Shown: positions 37,568 through 45,400, numbered from the stretch's first letter. The stretch is DNA of 64,000 nt from Haloferula helveola (GCF_037076345.1 NZ_AP024702.1:3410001-3474000), one strand, 5' to 3'. Notes: generated by a model not told the origin, from the sequence alone. Numbers and translations are program-made.

Positions 37568-37909
37568 TCAACGGCCCGCCGTCCAATAGAACGCCCCAGC
37601 GGTTGCTGCCGTCCACCAATAGAATGCAATCAACGCGACCACGACAATCGAGGCGATGATTGCAGCACGAAGGCCATCTAGATCGGCCCCCCGCCAAAGT
37701 AGAACGCCTAGCCAGATGGGCGGAATCAGGATCGCCCACCAACCCCAGCTCCTGATGAACACTGAAACCGGATTCCAGATGTAATGAGGGGCATCCGGGT
37801 AGCCATGAACTTTGAGCATGGCCATGGTGATCAGCGTCCCTCCGCAGATCACCGCAAACTGCAGAAGTAAAGCGACGGTCAAAGGGTTACGAAAGCCGTT
37901 CCAGAACAT
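37568..37909 (-). CDS. small integral membrane protein (cassette 14)
   Basis: 113 residues with three predicted transmembrane segments: about 10-30 (VALLLQFAVICGGTLITMAM), about 50-70 (SWGWWAILIPPIWLGVLLW) and about 80-100 (AAIIASIVVVALIAFYWW). It is short, Trp-rich and has no recognised family. The start is the first ATG after the core, seven bases inside the cassette. Confidence 0.72.
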   Translation of the reverse strand: MFWNGFRNPLTVALLLQFAVICGGTLITMAMLKVHGYPDAPHYIWNPVSVFIRSWGWWAILIPPIWLGVLLWRGADLDGLRAAIIASIVVVALIAFYWWTAATAGAFYWTAGR

Positions 37910-37915
37910 CTCTTC

Positions 37916-38030
37916 AGCGAACGTTCAAGGTGACTCACGACTGCCCGACGGCGCGACGCATGCCGGGAGCGCAGCGACCAAGCATGCGGCGTGACGGCGG
38001 GTGGTCGTTGAGTCCACCGCCTTGTTCGCC
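37916..38030 (-). other. attC of cassette 13
   Basis: 115 bp bounded by AGCGAAC (37916-37922) and GTTCGCC (38024-38030). From 37921 the sequence is identical to the attC of cassette 1 (45406-45520). It has long pairing arms (GACTCACGACTGCC / GGCGGGTGGTCGTTGAGTC region). Confidence 0.88.
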
Positions 38031-38036
38031 TTGATT

Positions 38037-38597
38037 TTATTGCGGTGGCAATTGGCTCCAAATGTGTTTGATCGCTGCATCAATCTCGGCTCGCTCATGC
38101 GTGTAATCTGGATCGTCCCGCATGAACTCAAGGAAATCCCGGACAACGGATCGCTGTTCCGGTGAAAGCAACGAGAACTGCTGCTCATTGTGCGGAGAGA
38201 TACGACAAAGCGACCCAATCAGTCCAGCGATTCCGTCATCACGCAATTCGGCAAACATCCAGGCCGGAAGATGGAAACGCATGCCCTCGGCATCTGTGAA
38301 GCTGATGCTACTCTGGTAGGAGAGCAGAGTTTCGGAGGAAAAGCGATGCCAGTCTATGCGCTCATCTTGGGCATGCAGCTGGGCTAGAACATCGGCGTCT
38401 TCGTAATCATCGAGTCCTCGCCCCTCCATGAGTCCTATTCCATCCCCTAGTGTGACCCCTGCAAACGCAGATTCGATCTTCTCTCTTAATCCGTTTACTG
38501 CCTCCCAGCGTTCGCTATCCGCGCGTGCTTCAAGAAGGACGGGATCGTAGCCACTCTCTTTCAAGCCTCGGATCTCATCTGGGCTGAGATACTTCAT
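38037..38597 (-). CDS. DUF6714-like protein (cassette 13, copy of cassette 1)
   Basis: 186 residues, predicted soluble. The pattern SAFAGVTLGDGIGLMEGRG ... RIDWHRFSSETLLSYQSSIS ... FLEFMRDDPDYTHERAE resembles DUF6714 family proteins (my recollection of the family, moderate). The gene, its start region and its attC are identical to 45527-46087 over 690 bp. An in-frame ATG at 38615 lies across the core site, so the inner ATG at 38597 is preferred. Function unknown. Confidence 0.8.
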   Translation of the reverse strand: MKYLSPDEIRGLKESGYDPVLLEARADSERWEAVNGLREKIESAFAGVTLGDGIGLMEGRGLDDYEDADVLAQLHAQDERIDWHRFSSETLLSYQSSISFTDAEGMRFHLPAWMFAELRDDGIAGLIGSLCRISPHNEQQFSLLSPEQRSVVRDFLEFMRDDPDYTHERAEIDAAIKHIWSQLPPQ

Positions 38598-38603
38598 TTT
38601 ATT

Positions 38604-38730
38604 GGCGAACGTCATAGCACACCAACCGCCTGACGGCAGCCGCGCGTTGACTGTGGGTTGAGGGTTCTAATCACGGTGAGAATCCGACTCGGAGCGGGTC
38701 AGGCGGTTGTGGTGCTGCGGCTTGTTCGCC
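38604..38730 (-). other. attC of cassette 12
   Basis: 127 bp, bounded by GGCGAAC (38604-38610) and GTTCGCC (38724-38730). The arms pair well: AGCACACCAACCGCCTGAC near the left end against GTCAGGCGGTTGTGGTGCT near the right, which gives the hairpin expected of attC. Confidence 0.9.
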
Positions 38731-38739
38731 TTGTTTGGA

Positions 38740-39282
38740 TTACGGTGCGCGGTCGTAGTCACCCGGTAGAAATGGAACAAAATCTCGTTCGATCCGCTCG
38801 ACGACGGGGTCGTAAAGAGAACGCTTCGAAGATGGGTAGAGAATGTCGAACCTCACCCAGTTGCCCCCTCGGGTGAAGACTTTGCGATAATACTCTCGGC
38901 CAGCGTCCGATCCGGAAATGACGAAAAAGGTCGGGCGCTTCAGTGAGTAGTTCACTGAGGATCCTGCATCGCGGCGGGCGTCATTCCAGAGCGAGTCCAA
39001 ATCGTCGCCGTTCTGGAGGAAATGGGCCTGCGCAGAGACGCTAAAATCGCCATCGCTCGAAGTGAATGTCCTCCCAGCACCATTCGTAGGTTCGGGGCTC
39101 GCGTGTAGTGAGGCAGGATACGAGAGTCTGAATCCGAATCGCGGGTTTACATAGGTCGTGTATTGATGGCTTCTGTCGCCACTACTTCCCTCGGTCGGTG
39201 CTTCCTCTGATGTCTGCTCGGAGACAGTGCTGCAGCTTGCGAGAACGACACAGGCAGCGATAAGCAGTCGTTGCGGAGGCAT
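38740..39282 (-). CDS. predicted lipoprotein (cassette 12)
   Basis: 180 residues. The signal peptide ends in a lipobox (LLIAACVVLASCSTV), followed by a Ser/Thr/Glu-rich linker and a domain of about 135 residues (YVNPRFGFRLSYPASLHASP ... FFVISGSDAGREYYRKVF) that resembles small PsbP- or DUF-type domains found in lipoproteins. The start is the first ATG inside the core. Cell-envelope location is inferred. Function unknown. Confidence 0.75.
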   Translation of the reverse strand: MPPQRLLIAACVVLASCSTVSEQTSEEAPTEGSSGDRSHQYTTYVNPRFGFRLSYPASLHASPEPTNGAGRTFTSSDGDFSVSAQAHFLQNGDDLDSLWNDARRDAGSSVNYSLKRPTFFVISGSDAGREYYRKVFTRGGNWVRFDILYPSSKRSLYDPVVERIERDFVPFLPGDYDRAP

Positions 39283-39292
39283 TTTGTTTTAG

Positions 39293-39419
39293 GGCGAACG
39301 TCAAAGGCCTGCCACCCGCTACGGGCAGCGCCCCTCCGACTCGTGTTTAAGGGATGTAGCGTTCATTCAGCTTTCGACTCCACGGCGGTAGCGGGTTGGT
39401 CAGCGCCGCCTTGTTAGCT
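39293..39419 (-). other. attC of cassette 11
   Basis: 127 bp, bounded by GGCGAAC (39293-39299) and GTTAGCT (39413-39419). The right core matches the 5' core of cassette 11 at 40041 (AGCTAAC). Arms around GCCTGCCACCCGCTACGGGC and GGCGGTAGCGGGTTGGTCAG pair. Confidence 0.88.
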
Positions 39420-39424
39420 CATTG

Positions 39425-40033
39425 TTACGTTCTCGATTTGGCGATCTCAAGACGCTTGCGAGATGGCGGATTCAGCAGATCTCGATGGGGTTCCAGCTCT
39501 TCAATTACGCGTTGGTAATCGCCACTCCGAAAAGCCTCCTGCGATCGAACCTCCGCGCGGCGAAACTGCCGAACTCGCTCAGCAGCCTCTCCTTCCTTTC
39601 GTGCTTTCGCGATGGCATCCCGGACTTGGGGGAGGATAGACAAATCTCCGCGGAGCAGATCGTCAGCAACTGCCCGTAGCTCGTTCGCCAGTCTAGGTAG
39701 TTGGAGGAGTTGACCTCGCTTGTCGGGAAACTGCCACTCCTGCAAATCCGGGCGTCTGATCGTGGTAATCCACGAAACACAGAAATCATCTTGTGGCGGC
39801 TGGCTGAGATCCTCCCTGATCCGAAACATGATCGACGTGCCGCTCCCGTAGCTAATTCCCTCGACGAGAACCTCTACAGGCGATTTGCGATATAGAACCG
39901 AATAGGGGTTGATGTAGCGTTCCGGGCGCTCAACAAGTTCAGTGTAACCATATTCAGATTCGAGGAACGCGAACTCTTCACGCATGGCAGCGAGAAGCTG
40001 TTCTTTGTTCGCGTATTGGTACTCGACCGCCAT
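39425..40033 (-). CDS. hypothetical protein (cassette 11)
   Basis: 202 residues, predicted soluble. The first half has mixed alpha/beta character (EEFAFLESEYGYTELVERPE ... CVSWITTIRRPDLQEWQ). The second half is mostly charged helix (RDAIAKARKEGEAAERVRQF ... YQRVIEELEPHRDLLNPPSR), which looks like a helical repeat or coiled coil. The opening part resembles small DUF-type proteins often found in cassettes and immunity-gene loci. No firm family. Confidence 0.72.
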   Translation of the reverse strand: MAVEYQYANKEQLLAAMREEFAFLESEYGYTELVERPERYINPYSVLYRKSPVEVLVEGISYGSGTSIMFRIREDLSQPPQDDFCVSWITTIRRPDLQEWQFPDKRGQLLQLPRLANELRAVADDLLRGDLSILPQVRDAIAKARKEGEAAERVRQFRRAEVRSQEAFRSGDYQRVIEELEPHRDLLNPPSRKRLEIAKSRT

Positions 40034-40040
40034 TTTCTTG

Positions 40041-40168
40041 AGCTAACGTTGAAGCGCTGCCGACCCGACCCTCATGGCGGCCAGCGTGATTCATTGGCCA
40101 GTTTCTAGCCCCCTAAACGGTCTGCGACAAGGCCGCTGATTAGGGTCGGCAGCCGTGCCTTGTTAGCC
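40041..40168 (-). other. attC of cassette 10
   Basis: 128 bp, bounded by AGCTAAC (40041-40047) and GTTAGCC (40162-40168). The right core matches the 5' core of cassette 10 at 40584 (GGCTAAC). The stop codon of cassette 10 lies in the core. Confidence 0.88.
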
Positions 40169-40576
40169 TTGGGATTTGCTGCCTTGCCTGAACTCGCACG
40201 ACTCAGCGGCAACCCAGCCATCCAGCCCGTAGGAGGACGAAATCTCGAACATCTTGCAGCCTGCCGAAGCAATCGCATCCACCATCGCGTCGACGGTATC
40301 CCGCCAGAATGACGGCCATCCGCCGATCTTGTGTCCGCTGTCGATCAAGCACTTGTCGCGCTCGATGATCACGCGCGGATCAATCTCGATCACATCAAAG
40401 ATGATCGCGGGCATTCGAGGATTCCGGAAATGATGGTCGAGCACGCCGCCAAAGATCACTTCGGTCGACTCAAACGGCTCCTCCCCGTAGGCATACTCAG
40501 TCCGAAGAATGATCCTCCTCGCCTGGCTATCCACTTCGTATGCGACGAGGTGGTTGTCATGGATCGAGCCCCCCAT
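40163..40576 (-). CDS. hypothetical protein (cassette 10)
   Basis: 137 residues, soluble. Alternating beta strands at the start (MGGSIHDNHLVAYEVDSQAR, then EVIFGGVLDHHFRN) are followed by an acidic middle part. The opening 'HDN-x(4)-YEVD' and 'F-x-G-V-x-x-H' pattern recalls small immunity-like cassette proteins, but I cannot name a family. The stop codon overlaps the attC core. Confidence 0.7.
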   Translation of the reverse strand: MGGSIHDNHLVAYEVDSQARRIILRTEYAYGEEPFESTEVIFGGVLDHHFRNPRMPAIIFDVIEIDPRVIIERDKCLIDSGHKIGGWPSFWRDTVDAMVDAIASAGCKMFEISSSYGLDGWVAAESCEFRQGSKSQG

Positions 40577-40583
40577 TCTCTAT

Positions 40584-40713
40584 GGCTAACGTTGAAGGCT
40601 AGGCGACCCGGGTAGTCGTGGCGGCCAGCCTTGGTTTCTGGGAGGAAGCTAACCGCCAATTCGCTGCGCAACAAGGCCGCTGATCAGGGTCGACCTACGC
40701 CGCCTTGTTCGAT
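40584..40713 (-). other. attC of cassette 9
   Basis: 130 bp, bounded by GGCTAAC (40584-40590) and GTTCGAT (40707-40713). The right core matches the 5' core of cassette 9 at 41282 (ATCGAAC). Confidence 0.88.
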
Positions 40714-40724
40714 TATTGGGTTTC

Positions 40725-41276
40725 TTATTCGGGTTGGGGCTGGAATTCGTGGTCGAGCAAGGCGAAGGGCCAAAATGGCTTCATGTCTGCCGAAGTAACC
40801 GCTCCGGTTCGCCCGCCGAATATGAATCCTGTCTCACCATCAACCCGATGAAGATAGCAGGTATCGCCGAGGCGCTCGAATCGCATCAGAGGCCAGGTCG
40901 CGGGATAGCCTTGGAGATCGAGCGCTATTCCGCCATCTGCCCGAACCACCAGCTTCCCCGAGTATGGTAATGATCCGATGCCGGACTCCCTGAGAACTAC
41001 CGTCCCATCCGACCTAAGAGTGAGCGCCGTGTCCGAGTCCATGTTGGCGAGTTCACCTTGCCGGGATAGAAAGGTCACCGATTCATTGGATTCAAGGAGT
41101 TCTCCGAGCGAATCGGCAGGCGCGACATACACAGCATCACCTGAAGCAAACAGGGGACCGAGTGGGTGGTCGTCTCCCCAAGGGGCCTCCTGGGCCTCAG
41201 CAGGCTGCTGCAGCCCTTCGCTTTGCTTCTCGCATGCAGTGAATGCCAAGGCACCTATTGCAGCGATGAATCTCAT
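40725..41276 (-). CDS. predicted lipoprotein (cassette 9), paralogue of cassette 2
   Basis: 183 residues. The signal peptide ends in a lipobox-like FTACEK. The mature protein is clearly homologous along its length to the cassette 2 product (shared LDHEF, SRQGELANMDSDTA / SRQGQLAGMDSDTA, MRFERLGDTCYLHRVDGETG). Two short cysteine-containing strands and a beta-rich pattern suggest a small extracytoplasmic binding domain. Function unknown. It carries the same 5' core sequence as cassette 2, so the two probably share a cassette ancestor. Confidence 0.75.
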   Translation of the reverse strand: MRFIAAIGALAFTACEKQSEGLQQPAEAQEAPWGDDHPLGPLFASGDAVYVAPADSLGELLESNESVTFLSRQGELANMDSDTALTLRSDGTVVLRESGIGSLPYSGKLVVRADGGIALDLQGYPATWPLMRFERLGDTCYLHRVDGETGFIFGGRTGAVTSADMKPFWPFALLDHEFQPQPE

Positions 41277-41281
41277 TCTGA

Positions 41282-41409
41282 ATCGAACGTCTCAGTGAAG
41301 ACGCGCGAGCACAAGGCCGCGCGTCGAGGAGATGGGAGCGATGCGAGCCGCCGGTGGGGCGTTCAACAAGACGGCGGTTGAGCGTCGATCTTCCATGCCT
41401 TGTTGGGCC
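41282..41409 (-). other. attC of cassette 8
   Basis: 128 bp, bounded by ATCGAAC (41282-41288) and GTTGGGC (41403-41409). The right core matches the 5' core of cassette 8 at 41805 (GCCCAAC). It belongs to the same subtype as the sites at 42471 and the IS-split site (CGTCTCAGTGAAGACGCGCG; TTCAACAAG). Confidence 0.88.
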
Positions 41410-41428
41410 TTTTTGTTCGGGCGCGCGA

Positions 41429-41782
41429 TCAAATCAGGTTTGCAGTCCAAAGTACGATGACGACGAGAACGAGCAAAGCCGGCACTGACAAAAGCAGGGT
41501 GGCACGTGCGAGCCGTTCCCGCCGAGCCAAAGCAATGGCCGAAAACAGGATGCAGACGAGGGCCCATACCGGCAAAGCGATCAGCGCATACCCGTAGCCA
41601 TCAGGCAGGAGCTGAAAGCCAGATTGGTCTGGGAAGCAGGCGATTGTGAACGCCGCGGTAGCAATCCAAGCAAGTGGAGTGGCCAGCACCCAAACACCCC
41701 AGAAAGGGCGCCGGGTCCAAGTATTACGTCGTGCTTCACCAGCGCAGCCGGGAATGTCCCATTCTTGCTTCTCACCATCCAT
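41429..41782 (-). CDS. small integral membrane protein (cassette 8)
   Basis: 117 residues with three predicted transmembrane segments at about 28-48, 65-85 and 95-115 (VWVLATPLAWIATAAFTIAC; ALIALPVWALVCILFSAIAL; LLLSVPALLVLVVIVLW). The N-terminus is hydrophilic. It lacks a recognised family. A second ATG candidate lies two codons in. Confidence 0.72.
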   Translation of the reverse strand: MDGEKQEWDIPGCAGEARRNTWTRRPFWGVWVLATPLAWIATAAFTIACFPDQSGFQLLPDGYGYALIALPVWALVCILFSAIALARRERLARATLLLSVPALLVLVVIVLWTANLI

Positions 41783-41804
41783 CGCCGGTATTCACGCAAT
41801 TCTA

Positions 41805-41932
41805 GCCCAACGTCGAAGTGGTGGCACCCGCTACCGGGAGCGCCGGTCCGACTCAGGGTAAAGGGTTCTAGTCACGGCTCAATCTCCGACTCGCTGCGGG
41901 GTAGCGGGTTGCCCACCCACGCCTTGTTGTGC
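41805..41932 (-). other. attC of cassette 7
   Basis: 128 bp, bounded by GCCCAAC (41805-41811) and GTTGTGC (41926-41932). The right core matches the 5' core of cassette 7 at 42471 (GCACAAC). The cassette 7 gene stops inside this site. Confidence 0.88.
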
Positions 41933-42462
41933 CTTGTTGATTCTCCGGTGGCGTAATCGAAGAAGTATGACCGGTGGTTGAAATCCACGGCCTCGATACA
42001 GTCGTCATGTAACAAAACCCCTTCGCTGAATATGTCCGCGCCACCCTCAGACCAAAGAACTTCTCCACTACGGCTGAATCTCGCAATATCAAGCTCTCCG
42101 TGGGAGATCAGCGCGTCGTGCTCTGGTGCGTAGTATAGCCCGAAGCATGTGGCGTCATCGATCTCAAGCGTCCAATCTGGCTCCTGGTTCCCGAGGGTAA
42201 GACAGACGATATGCGCCCCGACCGCAATGTAGACGCGTGATTCGAGTAGAAGCAGCGAATGCTCATGGACTCCAGACGCACCGCCAGAATCTCCGATTAC
42301 CAATGTAGGCCGATCATCGATGATCAAACCGTGAATAGACGACGGCTGACATCCATCAGTGAGGTCGACCTCCGTATCGTAGCGCCGCGAATTATCGGTG
42401 GATCCAAATGAGTAGGTCGGCTCATTGACGAGCTTTACTCGATCTGCGAGATCACGCGTCAT
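41872..42462 (-). CDS. hypothetical beta-propeller-like protein (cassette 7)
   Basis: 196 residues, soluble, no signal peptide. Repeated short strands with paired hydrophobics (GLIIDDRPTLVIGDSGGASG, HSLLLLESRVYIAVGAHIVC, ISHGELDIARFSRSGEVLWS) suggest a small beta-propeller or beta-sandwich. About the last 20 residues (STRHNKAWVGNPLPRSESE) are encoded by the attC itself because no stop precedes it. A GTG at 42474 is an alternative start but overlaps the core. Confidence 0.7.
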   Translation of the reverse strand: MTRDLADRVKLVNEPTYSFGSTDNSRRYDTEVDLTDGCQPSSIHGLIIDDRPTLVIGDSGGASGVHEHSLLLLESRVYIAVGAHIVCLTLGNQEPDWTLEIDDATCFGLYYAPEHDALISHGELDIARFSRSGEVLWSEGGADIFSEGVLLHDDCIEAVDFNHRSYFFDYATGESTRHNKAWVGNPLPRSESEIEP

Positions 42463-42470
42463 ATTCTTTG

Positions 42471-42597
42471 GCACAACGTCTCAGTGAAGACGCGCGAACG
42501 CAGGGCCGCGGGTCGAGGAGAAGGACAGGTTGGGAGCCGCCAGCTCGGTTTTCAACAAGGCGGCGGTTAAGCGTCGATCTTCCATGGCTTGTTCGGC
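42471..42597 (-). other. attC of cassette 6
   Basis: 127 bp, bounded by GCACAAC (42471-42477) and GTTCGGC (42591-42597). The right core matches the 5' core of cassette 6 at 42938 (GCCGAAC). Its interior is almost the same as the IS-interrupted site. Confidence 0.9.
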
Positions 42598-42620
42598 GTT
42601 TGCGGGTACTGCGGCCTGCT

Positions 42621-42920
42621 TCATCGGTTCTCCTGGTATGCTTCAGCCAGCGCACCATCCACTGTCTGAGCTGGGAAATCTCGGAACTGGCTGCGAATGA
42701 TCTCCTCTGCCTTCTCGTATTGCATAGAGCCTGCCCAAACCTTCCGAGCAAGATCTATGGCCTCGCTACGGAGTCGCATTCCGCGCCGTGATGCTTGATG
42801 GATGGCATCGAACTCTTCCGATGGGAACGCGGCATCCAGCGACTTGAACGTGGCCAACTCTGCCGCCTTGAGATTCTCTCGGGCAGTTCGATACGCGCTC
42901 GACATCAAATCGTCACTCAT
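42621..42920 (-). CDS. small helical hypothetical protein (cassette 6)
   Basis: 99 residues, predicted all-helical and soluble (SAYRTARENLKAAELATFKS ... LRSEAIDLARKVWAGSMQY). It is rich in Ala, Arg and Glu and has no cysteine or catalytic motif. Longer in-frame reading runs through the neighbouring attC, so the ATG just inside the core is chosen. No family recognised. Confidence 0.68.
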   Translation of the reverse strand: MSDDLMSSAYRTARENLKAAELATFKSLDAAFPSEEFDAIHQASRRGMRLRSEAIDLARKVWAGSMQYEKAEEIIRSQFRDFPAQTVDGALAEAYQENR

Positions 42921-42937
42921 CGGGTCTGCAATTCTCT

Positions 42938-43066
42938 GCCGAACGTCAGAGAAATGGCGATCCCGACCCTCATGGCGGGGCTCCGATTCTCGATGGGGTA
43001 GGTAACCACCAGAACGGAAACGTAACAAGGCCGCTGTGAGGGGTCGCCATCTTCGGCTTGTTCGCT
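42938..43066 (-). other. attC of cassette 5
   Basis: 129 bp, bounded by GCCGAAC (42938-42944) and GTTCGCT (43060-43066). The right core matches the 5' core of cassette 5 at 43562 (AGCGAAC). The motif CGACCCTCATGGCGG is shared with sites at 44707 and 40041. Confidence 0.88.
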
Positions 43067-43075
43067 TTGTTTTTG

Positions 43076-43555
43076 TTAGGTGCTGAACTGATGGATAAAG
43101 ATTCTCCACCGTGCGGTGTCGATCAGAACCTGCACTCCGTTCGAGCCGTCGAATGACGAATAAAAGCGGCCCTTGGCTACGGCGTCGACATCCCAGTAAC
43201 CACGGTTCAAGCGTTCTGCGCGGGCGGGTCGGTTGAGGCTGTGAGCCCGCTGAGGGTCCCACGGTGCCCAATCCTCCATTCTCGTTCGGGTGAGAGCCTC
43301 ACTGGCTCTCTCGATCGTCGCTCGATCTGCTGTGTAAGCGGTCCATGTGGCGGAATCCGTGAACCCGGTGGTGTATCGCATGATCCTTGTGGCTGAATGC
43401 GGCAAACCCCCACGGGCGGCATCATCGAAGGTCGATTCCGAAAGACCTGCGACCTCGTCCAGCGGGCGATTCGGGAGGATCAGCCCGAAGATCACTGCCG
43501 CGACCAAACCCAAGACGCTACATACCAGAATCGCTGCCCGAAGTGGTCGGCTCAT
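43076..43555 (-). CDS. membrane-anchored hypothetical protein (cassette 5)
   Basis: 159 residues with one N-terminal transmembrane segment (about 5-26, AILVCSVLGLVAAVIFGLIL) and a presumably extracytoplasmic domain (MRYTTGFTDSATWTAYTADR ... RGYWDVDAVAKGRFYSSFDG). The ATG after the core is used as the start. No family recognised. Confidence 0.7.
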   Translation of the reverse strand: MSRPLRAAILVCSVLGLVAAVIFGLILPNRPLDEVAGLSESTFDDAARGGLPHSATRIMRYTTGFTDSATWTAYTADRATIERASEALTRTRMEDWAPWDPQRAHSLNRPARAERLNRGYWDVDAVAKGRFYSSFDGSNGVQVLIDTARWRIFIHQFST

Positions 43556-43561
43556 TTTGAT

Positions 43562-43693
43562 AGCGAACGTAAAAGCTGTGGCGACCCGGTAACCTCGCCA
43601 GTGCAGCCACGGACAATCAATCAGGTTCCGATGCTGGCGGCAAGAACGCAACAAAACCGCTGATAGGGGTCGTCCACCAGCGCCTTGTTCGCT
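43562..43693 (-). other. attC of cassette 4
   Basis: 132 bp, bounded by AGCGAAC (43562-43568) and GTTCGCT (43687-43693). The right core matches the 5' core of cassette 4 at 44111 (AGCGAAC). Confidence 0.88.
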
Positions 43694-43705
43694 TTGTCGT
43701 TTGCC

Positions 43706-44104
43706 CTAGGGAGAGTGCTCAGAGGGATCTGTCCTCGAGACGTGGATCGACGTCCGCCTCCGGGCGCCGAAAGCATACCCGATCAGTGCAAAGCCGAAAG
43801 CAGGAATCAGGCTCCCGAGGCCTGCGACCAGTCCCGCAATCGGGATAGACAGGATGATGTCCGAAGTCCTCCGGAAGTCGGCCAATACCAAATAGACACA
43901 AACCCAGCCACAAAGCAGCGATGCACCCCATGCTTCCGTGCAAGTCCTCCCGAGACCTCGGCCCGCCAACCCTCCTCGCCATGAGATCCAGATGGAGACC
44001 GCGAGGGACGGAAGGAGGATGCTCGCAACGATAGCGGGCAGATCACCAAGTTTCGATGATCGGGCGATGCTCGCAAATATGCCCGTTGGAACACCTGGTA
44101 ACAT
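43706..44104 (-). CDS. integral membrane protein (cassette 4)
   Basis: 132 residues with three to four predicted membrane segments (LPAIVASILLPSLAVSIWIS; GASLLCGWVCVYLVLAD; LSIPIAGLVAGLGSLIPAFG). The basic C-terminal tail (ARRRTSIHVSRTD) suggests a cytoplasmic end. The chosen ATG is the first after the core; reading further upstream would run through the adjacent attC. No family recognised. Confidence 0.7.
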   Translation of the reverse strand: MLPGVPTGIFASIARSSKLGDLPAIVASILLPSLAVSIWISWRGGLAGRGLGRTCTEAWGASLLCGWVCVYLVLADFRRTSDIILSIPIAGLVAGLGSLIPAFGFALIGYAFGARRRTSIHVSRTDPSEHSP

Positions 44105-44110
44105 TTCTTT

Positions 44111-44241
44111 AGCGAACGTCAGAGGAATGGCGGCACCGGTGAACTGAAATCGGCACCCCTTCCTGATTAAGGCTAACGAACCATCAAATCGGATTTTCGA
44201 CAAGGCCGCTGTAAGGTGTCGCCATCTCCGACTTGTTCTGC
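44111..44241 (-). other. attC of cassette 3
   Basis: 131 bp, bounded by AGCGAAC (44111-44117) and GTTCTGC (44235-44241). The right core matches the 5' core of cassette 3 at 44707 (GCAGAAC). Confidence 0.88.
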
Positions 44242-44243
44242 AT

Positions 44244-44693
44244 TCATTTGTCCCGATCCTTAGGTTCACCTTCTCGAAAATCACGCTTCAGAAGATCCTT
44301 AACGTTCGGGAGCTTCCCGAGTAATCTCGCCCCAGCAATGGGTCGTTCAATGCCTCCTTCAGACTCCTTGGCAGGGAAAACCGTAAAGCCCCGATGCTCC
44401 ATCTCGACGACAAACAGGAGCTCTCCATCAATACGAACTGCAAAGTAGTCGACAAGCACATCGAGTAGCTCAGGCGGCTCGAGCTCCTTGGCATCAAATG
44501 CTCGGCGGATACGATCAGAATTGGTGGGATTGAGCTCCTTCGTTCCTTTGATCTTGTAGATGCGGATAGCTTCTCGCTTCTCTTGAAACTCAAGCTCGAA
44601 AAAAGTAACGCCCTTCTTCTCAGCCTTCGGCTTCGCATCCACCATTGCAAGTAGCGCCAAGACAGCGAAGAAAATAGCTAGAGCATGCTTCAT
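44244..44693 (-). CDS. exported hypothetical protein (cassette 3)
   Basis: 149 residues with a signal peptide (LAIFFAVLALLAMVDAKPK, cleavage near VDA). The mature part is highly charged and Lys/Glu-rich (KPKAEKKGVTFFELEFQEKR ... LLKRDFREGEPKDRDK), with one beta-hairpin-like middle (YFAVRIDGELLFVVEMEHRG). The start is 14 bases from the core. No family recognised. Confidence 0.7.
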   Translation of the reverse strand: MKHALAIFFAVLALLAMVDAKPKAEKKGVTFFELEFQEKREAIRIYKIKGTKELNPTNSDRIRRAFDAKELEPPELLDVLVDYFAVRIDGELLFVVEMEHRGFTVFPAKESEGGIERPIAGARLLGKLPNVKDLLKRDFREGEPKDRDK

Positions 44694-44706
44694 TCTGAAA
44701 TATTCA

Positions 44707-44837
44707 GCAGAACGTCAGAGAACAGGCGGCCCCGACCCTCATGGCGGCGGCCCCGATTCTCCTTAGCTGATGGAACCACCTGAGCGGAAATTCGACAAGG
44801 CCGCTGTGAGGGGTCGCCCTGCTTCGGCTTGTTCGAT
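44707..44837 (-). other. attC of cassette 2
   Basis: 131 bp, bounded by GCAGAAC (44707-44713) and GTTCGAT (44831-44837). The right core matches the 5' core of cassette 2 at 45406 (ATCGAAC). The stop codon of cassette 2 touches the core. Confidence 0.88.
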
Positions 44838-45400
44838 TATTGATCTTTGGGTTGCAGCCGGCGCGGGAACTCGTGGTCAAGCAGTGCGAAAGGCCAGAAT
44901 GGATTCATGTCCCCCGAAGTGACTGCTCCAGATCGCCCGCCAAAAACGAACCCCGTCTTGCCGTCTACGCGGTGGAGAAAACAGGAGTCGCCAACCCGCT
45001 CAAATCTCATTGACGGCCACTTACCTGGGTATCGGGGCAGATGGAGATCAATGATGCCGTCAGGCTGTATGACCACCTTTCCCGAATAGTCGTTCGAGCC
45101 CATTCCCATCTCGGACAGCGTTACGGTTCCGTCAGATCGAAATATGATCGCTGTATCGGAATCCATACCGGCGAGTTGTCCCTGCCGAGAGACAAACGTG
45201 AAAAGATCGTTCGCCTCAAGAAGCTCGGCAATCGAATCAGCCGGCGCAATGTAGATGGCCTCGCCTGACGAAAACAGCGACGCTAACGGGTGGGATTCAT
45301 CCCAAGGAGCCTCCTGATGCTCCGGCGATTGCTTGATAGCGTCGCTGTGCTTGTCGCAGGAAGCTAACGTCAAGGCCCCAATCGCAATGAGGAATCTCAT
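44837..45400 (-). CDS. predicted lipoprotein (cassette 2), paralogue of cassette 9
   Basis: 187 residues. The signal peptide ends in a lipobox (AIGALTLASCDKH). It is homologous to the cassette 9 product over the whole length, with conserved HRVDGKTGFVFGGRSGAVTS and PFWPFALLDHEF. The two are clearly diverged, so this is an older relationship than that of cassettes 1 and 13. Function unknown; the envelope location is inferred from the lipobox. Confidence 0.76.
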   Translation of the reverse strand: MRFLIAIGALTLASCDKHSDAIKQSPEHQEAPWDESHPLASLFSSGEAIYIAPADSIAELLEANDLFTFVSRQGQLAGMDSDTAIIFRSDGTVTLSEMGMGSNDYSGKVVIQPDGIIDLHLPRYPGKWPSMRFERVGDSCFLHRVDGKTGFVFGGRSGAVTSGDMNPFWPFALLDHEFPRRLQPKDQ

